64,000 bases of DNA from Actinomadura livida (GTDB taxonomy: Bacteria > Actinomycetota > Actinomycetes > Streptosporangiales > Streptosporangiaceae). The stretch lies in contig NZ_BMRO01000013.1 of assembly GCF_014648675.1 (NCBI RefSeq), positions 1 through 64,000 of the forward strand, written 5' to 3'. The translations under genes and the position numbers were made by a program. Under the pieces are notes generated by a model. The model was not told where the DNA came from. It ran no database searches and saw only the letters and a list, made by a program, of their open reading frames with translations. Positions 60,837 to 64,000 of this stretch are shown here, piece after piece; position 1 is the first letter of the stretch, and each line of letters starts with the position of its first letter.

Positions 60837-61958
60837 ATGAGCGCCTCAATGATCGACTGGAACGTGGCGGTCCAGGCCGGGACCCGGCTGGTCAGGCCGG
60901 GACCGCAGGTCAGCCATGCCGAGGCCCGTGCGGCCGTGGCGGAGCTGCGCGAGCTGTCGAAGATCGCCCACGGCCATGTCCGGGACTTCACCGGCATGGC
61001 CTCCGAGCTCGATCCGGAGCCCGCGACGGTCGTGGACAGGCCCGGCTGGATCCGGGCGAACGTGGACGGCTTCCGCGTGGTGCTCGAACCGCTCATGGAG
61101 CAGATGTCGGCGCGGAGTGCGCCCGGCCCTCTCGGCGGTGCGGGCAACGTCATGGTGCAGGCCGTCGGCTCCCGCGTGACCGGCATGCAGGTCGGCGCCA
61201 TCCTCGCGTACATGGCCAGCCGTGTACTGGGCCAGTACGAGCTGTTCCTGCCGCCGGACCCGTCCGGCCGGGCACCGACCGGAAGGCTGACGCTGGTCGC
61301 GCCCAACATCGTCCATGTCGAGCAGGAGCTCGGTGTGGATTCGCGTGACTTCCGGCTCTGGGTCTGCCTCCACGAGGAGACGCACCGTGCCCAGTTCACC
61401 GGTGTCCCATGGCTGCGCGAGTACGTGCAGGACCAGATGACCCAGTTCCTGCTCGCGTCCGACCTCGACCCTGGCGTCATGCTGGACCGCATCAGGGACG
61501 CGGCGGAGGCCGTCGCAGACGCCGTGCGTGGGGGCGACTCCAACCTCATCGACGCGATCCAGAGCCCGGAGCAGCGCGAGATCCTCGACCGTCTCACCGC
61601 GGTGATGACGCTGGTCGAAGGGCACGGCGACTACGTGATGGACGCGGTCGGCCCCGAAGTGGTGCCGTCGGTCAAGCAGATCCGGTCCCGTTTCCAGGGA
61701 CGCCGCGACGGTGGTTCCAGGCTCGACAAGACGATCCGGCGCCTCCTTGGCATCGACCTGAAGATGAAGCAGTACGCGGAGGGTTCGCGGTTCGTCCGCC
61801 GGGTCGTCACCGAGGTCGGCATGGGCGGCTTCAACCAGATCTGGCAGTCGCCGGATACGCTGCCCACCCACGATGAGATCAAGGAACCGGCTCTGTGGAT
61901 GGACAGGGTCCTGGGTCCCCGCGCCATTGACGCCCCCACCGAGGCGAACGAAGCCTGA
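60837..61958 (+). CDS. zinc-dependent metalloprotease (DUF2342 family)
   Basis: The 373-aa product has 'SMIDWNVAVQAGTRLVRPGP' at the start and 'NIVHVEQELGVDSRDFRLWV'. The zinc motif is 'CLHEETHRAQF' (His179-Glu-Glu-Thr-His183), and 'VEGHGDYVMDAVG' supplies a further glutamate/histidine. These match the F420-biosynthesis-associated family. Its place between dacB and tilS is conserved in Actinobacteria (compare Rv3626). Physiological substrate is unknown. ATG 60837 follows GTGGAG. Confidence 0.94.
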   Translation: MSASMIDWNVAVQAGTRLVRPGPQVSHAEARAAVAELRELSKIAHGHVRDFTGMASELDPEPATVVDRPGWIRANVDGFRVVLEPLMEQMSARSAPGPLGGAGNVMVQAVGSRVTGMQVGAILAYMASRVLGQYELFLPPDPSGRAPTGRLTLVAPNIVHVEQELGVDSRDFRLWVCLHEETHRAQFTGVPWLREYVQDQMTQFLLASDLDPGVMLDRIRDAAEAVADAVRGGDSNLIDAIQSPEQREILDRLTAVMTLVEGHGDYVMDAVGPEVVPSVKQIRSRFQGRRDGGSRLDKTIRRLLGIDLKMKQYAEGSRFVRRVVTEVGMGGFNQIWQSPDTLPTHDEIKEPALWMDRVLGPRAIDAPTEANEA

Positions 61959-62033
61959 CCCCAGCGACGGAATCAAGCCCTGCCCCTGGGCGTGCCGCGC
62001 GTATCGGGCGCCACGCGGTGGTAAAGGTTTTGC

Positions 62034-63041
62034 ATGGGGCCTGATCCGGCGGTGGCCGCCGTACGTCTCGCGGTGCGCCGCGTCCTGGAGGAACTTCCCG
62101 AAGGGGCGATGGTGCTCGCCGCGTGCAGCGGAGGCGCCGACTCATTGGCGCTGGCCGGTGCGCTGGCCTTCGAGGCCCCCAGAGCGGGCCGCCAGGCCGG
62201 TGGTGTCACGATCGACCACGGCCTACAGGCCGGTTCCGGCGAGCGTGCCGACGCCGTAGTACGAACCATGGCCGACCTGGGCCTGGACCCCTCCGGATCA
62301 ATAGCGGTCACAGTGGACGGGACAGGCGGCCCAGAGAACGCCGCCCGAGAAGCCCGCTACACCGCCCTTGACGAGGCCGCAGAGCGGCTGGGAGCCGCAG
62401 CCGTCCTCTTGGGGCACACCCAAGGCGACCAGGCCGAAACCGTCCTGCTCGGGCTGGCGCGTGGTTCCGGAACCCGATCGCTGTCCGGGATGCCGGCCGA
62501 GTTCCGACGCCGATCCGACGTCCTCTATCTGAGGCCCCTCCTAGAGCTCGACCGTGCGACCACCCGCAGGGCATGCAAGGCGATGGGGTTGGACCCTTGG
62601 GACGACCCGCACAACGTCGACCCCGCCTATGCACGCGTACGTGTACGCCATGAAGCGCTGCCCGTCCTGGAGAAGACGCTCGGCCCCGGTGTAGCGGAGG
62701 CATTGGCTCGGACGGCGAAAATGCTGCGCGAAGACGCGGACTACCTAGAAGAGGTCGCCGCAAGGGCCTTCACCGACCTGGAAGCCCCCGACGACGGAGA
62801 ACGCGTGGCCCTCCGCCTGGACGGGCTGAAGGAACAGCCCAGAGCCATCCGTACCCGGGTCCTGCGGATGGCAGCGCTCAAAGCGGGCAGCCCAGCAGGT
62901 ACGCTCGCGGCCGTCCATGTCGATGCAGTGGAACGACTGGTCACGGCCTGGCGCGGGCAGCGTCACGTAGACCTGCCCGGGGGGGTACGGGCCGTCCGGC
63001 GGTATGGGAAGCTGCTCCTCGGCCGGACGGGCGAGGTCTGA
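62034..63041 (+). CDS. tilS: tRNA(Ile)-lysidine synthetase
   Basis: The 335-aa PP-loop enzyme has 'AACSGGADSLALAGAL' (P-loop, residues 32-37), 'GVTIDHGLQAGSGERAD' and 'LGHTQGDQAETVLLGLARGS'. It adds lysine to C34 of the AUA-reading tRNA-Ile. As in other actinomycetes the C-terminal substrate domain is short. The gene is followed 17 bases later by hpt. Confidence 0.95.
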   Translation: MGPDPAVAAVRLAVRRVLEELPEGAMVLAACSGGADSLALAGALAFEAPRAGRQAGGVTIDHGLQAGSGERADAVVRTMADLGLDPSGSIAVTVDGTGGPENAAREARYTALDEAAERLGAAAVLLGHTQGDQAETVLLGLARGSGTRSLSGMPAEFRRRSDVLYLRPLLELDRATTRRACKAMGLDPWDDPHNVDPAYARVRVRHEALPVLEKTLGPGVAEALARTAKMLREDADYLEEVAARAFTDLEAPDDGERVALRLDGLKEQPRAIRTRVLRMAALKAGSPAGTLAAVHVDAVERLVTAWRGQRHVDLPGGVRAVRRYGKLLLGRTGEV

Positions 63042-63058
63042 ACTATGAGGGTGTGGTT

Positions 63059-63622
63059 GTGGACGAGAAGGACCTGGGCACGGACCTGGCGAAGGTGCTG
63101 ATCCCCGAGGAGGACCTGCAGGCTAAGGTGCGGGAGCTCGCCGAGCAGATCGACGCCGACTATGCGGGCAAGGACCTTCTGCTGGTGGGCGTCCTGAAGG
63201 GCGCCGTCATGATCATGGCGGACCTCGCACGGGCCCTGCACACGCCTGCCTCGATGGACTGGATGGCCGTTTCGTCCTACGGCTCGGGGACGAAGTCCTC
63301 AGGGGTCGTGCGCATCCTCAAGGACCTCGACACCGACATCCTCGACCGGCACGTCCTGATCGTGGAGGACATCGTCGACTCCGGCCTGACCCTGTCGTGG
63401 CTGGTGAGCAACCTGCGTTCGCGCGGGCCCGCCTCGCTGGAGATCTGTGCGCTGCTGCGCAAGCCGGAGGCGGTCAAGGCCGACGTCGACGTGAAGTACG
63501 TCGGGTTCGACATCCCCAACGAGTTCGTCATCGGCTACGGGCTCGACTATGCGGAGAAGTACCGGAACCTGCCGTTCGTCGGCACGCTCGCCCCCCATGT
63601 CTACGGCGGGGACGGCGCATAG
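63059..63622 (+). CDS. hpt: hypoxanthine phosphoribosyltransferase
   Basis: The 187-aa product has 'GKDLLLVGVLKGAVMIMADL', the PRPP motif 'VLIVEDIVDSGLTLSWLVSN' and 'NEFVIGYGLDYAEKYRNLPF', all standard for hypoxanthine/guanine salvage enzymes. GTG 63059 is preferred because GAGGG is at a better distance; GTG 63053 would add two residues. It lies between tilS and ftsH, a conserved order in Firmicutes and Actinobacteria. Confidence 0.96.
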   Translation: MDEKDLGTDLAKVLIPEEDLQAKVRELAEQIDADYAGKDLLLVGVLKGAVMIMADLARALHTPASMDWMAVSSYGSGTKSSGVVRILKDLDTDILDRHVLIVEDIVDSGLTLSWLVSNLRSRGPASLEICALLRKPEAVKADVDVKYVGFDIPNEFVIGYGLDYAEKYRNLPFVGTLAPHVYGGDGA

Positions 63623-63977
63623 ATAGGGCCCCTGCACAGAGGCCCGTACACCGTGCAGCCTGGGGGATACGAGCCGTCTCCAGGGAACAAGGGACCGTGA
63701 CGAATCGTTGCAAAGGTCGTTGACGGGTATATGGAGGGGATGCAGGGGAACAGCGTCGGCTGCGTCTTCTGCGCCCTGCGGTGTACCGTCGGTGTCCCGG
63801 ACCCTTGGGTCGGGGAGGCACACGCGGGAAGCCGCTGCGATGGGTCCGGAGCCCCCGGGTGACGGACTCCTCGTGAGTCTTACTGTTGGTCGCCCCGGCA
63901 TCCGTCCCCCGGGACGGACGAGGATCGTACACAGATGTTGGTCAGGAGGGACGGGCCCCGGAGGGGTAACCGGATAA
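63623..63977 (+). other. 355-bp leader region before ftsH
   Basis: No gene is supported. TTGACG at 63719-63724 could be a -35 element, and an 8-bp inverted repeat TCCGTCCC-CC-GGGACGGA lies near 63902-63919. A GGAGGGG ribosome site lies before the ftsH ATG. The length suggests an extended 5' leader or regulatory region for ftsH. Confidence 0.45.
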
Positions 63978-64000
63978 ATGGACGTGAAGCGCTACTTTCG
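63978..64000 (+). CDS. ftsH: ATP-dependent zinc metalloprotease FtsH, start only
   Basis: Only the first seven codons and two bases of the eighth are in the window: MDVKRYF followed by CG, which suggests Arg. This is the usual N-terminus of actinobacterial FtsH, and its place directly after tilS-hpt is highly conserved. GGAGGGG lies about eleven bases upstream. Membrane and protease domains lie outside the window. Confidence 0.85.

Overview
This window is high-GC actinobacterial DNA. A Thermomonosporaceae-type organism (Actinomadura or a relative) is the best guess. The reasons are the GC-rich codon use, frequent GTG/TTG starts, a six-repeat chaplin-like surface protein, XRE/DUF397 and DUF6461 genes, a thymidylate kinase fused to an MFS-like membrane half, and a housekeeping order (topA, tmk, holB, then ppa, dacB, DUF2342 metalloprotease, tilS, hpt, ftsH) that resembles other actinomycetes. 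The genus is an inference from gene content only.

Region 1 (1-8.5 kb) is accessory DNA. It holds two small membrane proteins, then a minus-strand cluster of a hydroxymethylbilane synthase-like and a porphobilinogen synthase-like gene. The latter lacks both Schiff-base lysines of the family, and a 45-codon gene trails the pair. Next comes a tightly coupled minus-strand operon: a 19-aa mini-ORF followed by three unrecognised genes, one with a MerR-like helix-turn-helix. Divergent from it is an XRE/DUF5753 regulator coupled to a DUF397 gene. A membrane protein in AT-richer DNA and a frameshifted serine-recombinase remnant follow.

Region 2 (8.6-26.6 kb) is an integrative conjugative element with a type IV secretion system. 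Its transfer operon on the minus strand encodes, in order of transcription, a pilin-like VirB2 protein, a VirB6-like channel, a PrgI/VirB3-like protein, a small unknown, the VirB4 ATPase, a VirD4/TraG coupling ATPase, a replication-relaxation protein and a lytic transglycosylase-NlpC/P60 hydrolase. The genes overlap by 1-10 bases or nearly touch. Upstream lie a putative regulator, an array of 11-bp repeats, an intact IS21-family insertion with a 5-bp target duplication, a DUF6461 gene, a coupled pair of DNA-methyltransferase-type genes, a 53-aa gene and a serine recombinase. The recombinase reading frame ends inside tRNA-Leu(GAG), the probable attachment site. The second attachment site is not visible, so the left border of the element, and whether region 1 is its cargo, are unresolved.

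Region 3 (26.6-47.8 kb) is chromosome. It has an M20 peptidase, a secreted Pro/Ala-rich protein and the chaplin-like protein, DUF5703, topA, the tmk fusion, holB, a secreted subtilase, a low-molecular-weight tyrosine phosphatase and a fructosamine kinase with a duplicated in-frame palindromic element. It continues with a membrane-anchored protein, a PSP1/RicT protein, a double GNAT, a fatty-acid desaturase with its reductase under an inverted-repeat operator, a lipoprotein hydrolase and tRNA-Thr(CGT).

Region 4 (48-64 kb) has two divergent MarR units (with a VOC protein and an MFS exporter), a MerR/VIT-VWA operon with a 25-bp near-continuous palindrome, and an ECF sigma factor fused to an anti-sigma zinc finger, a membrane helix and a BACON-like extracytoplasmic domain. 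It also has a secreted NlpC/P60 hydrolase and the conserved block ppa (minus), dacB, DUF2342 metalloprotease, tilS, hpt and the first codons of ftsH at the window edge.
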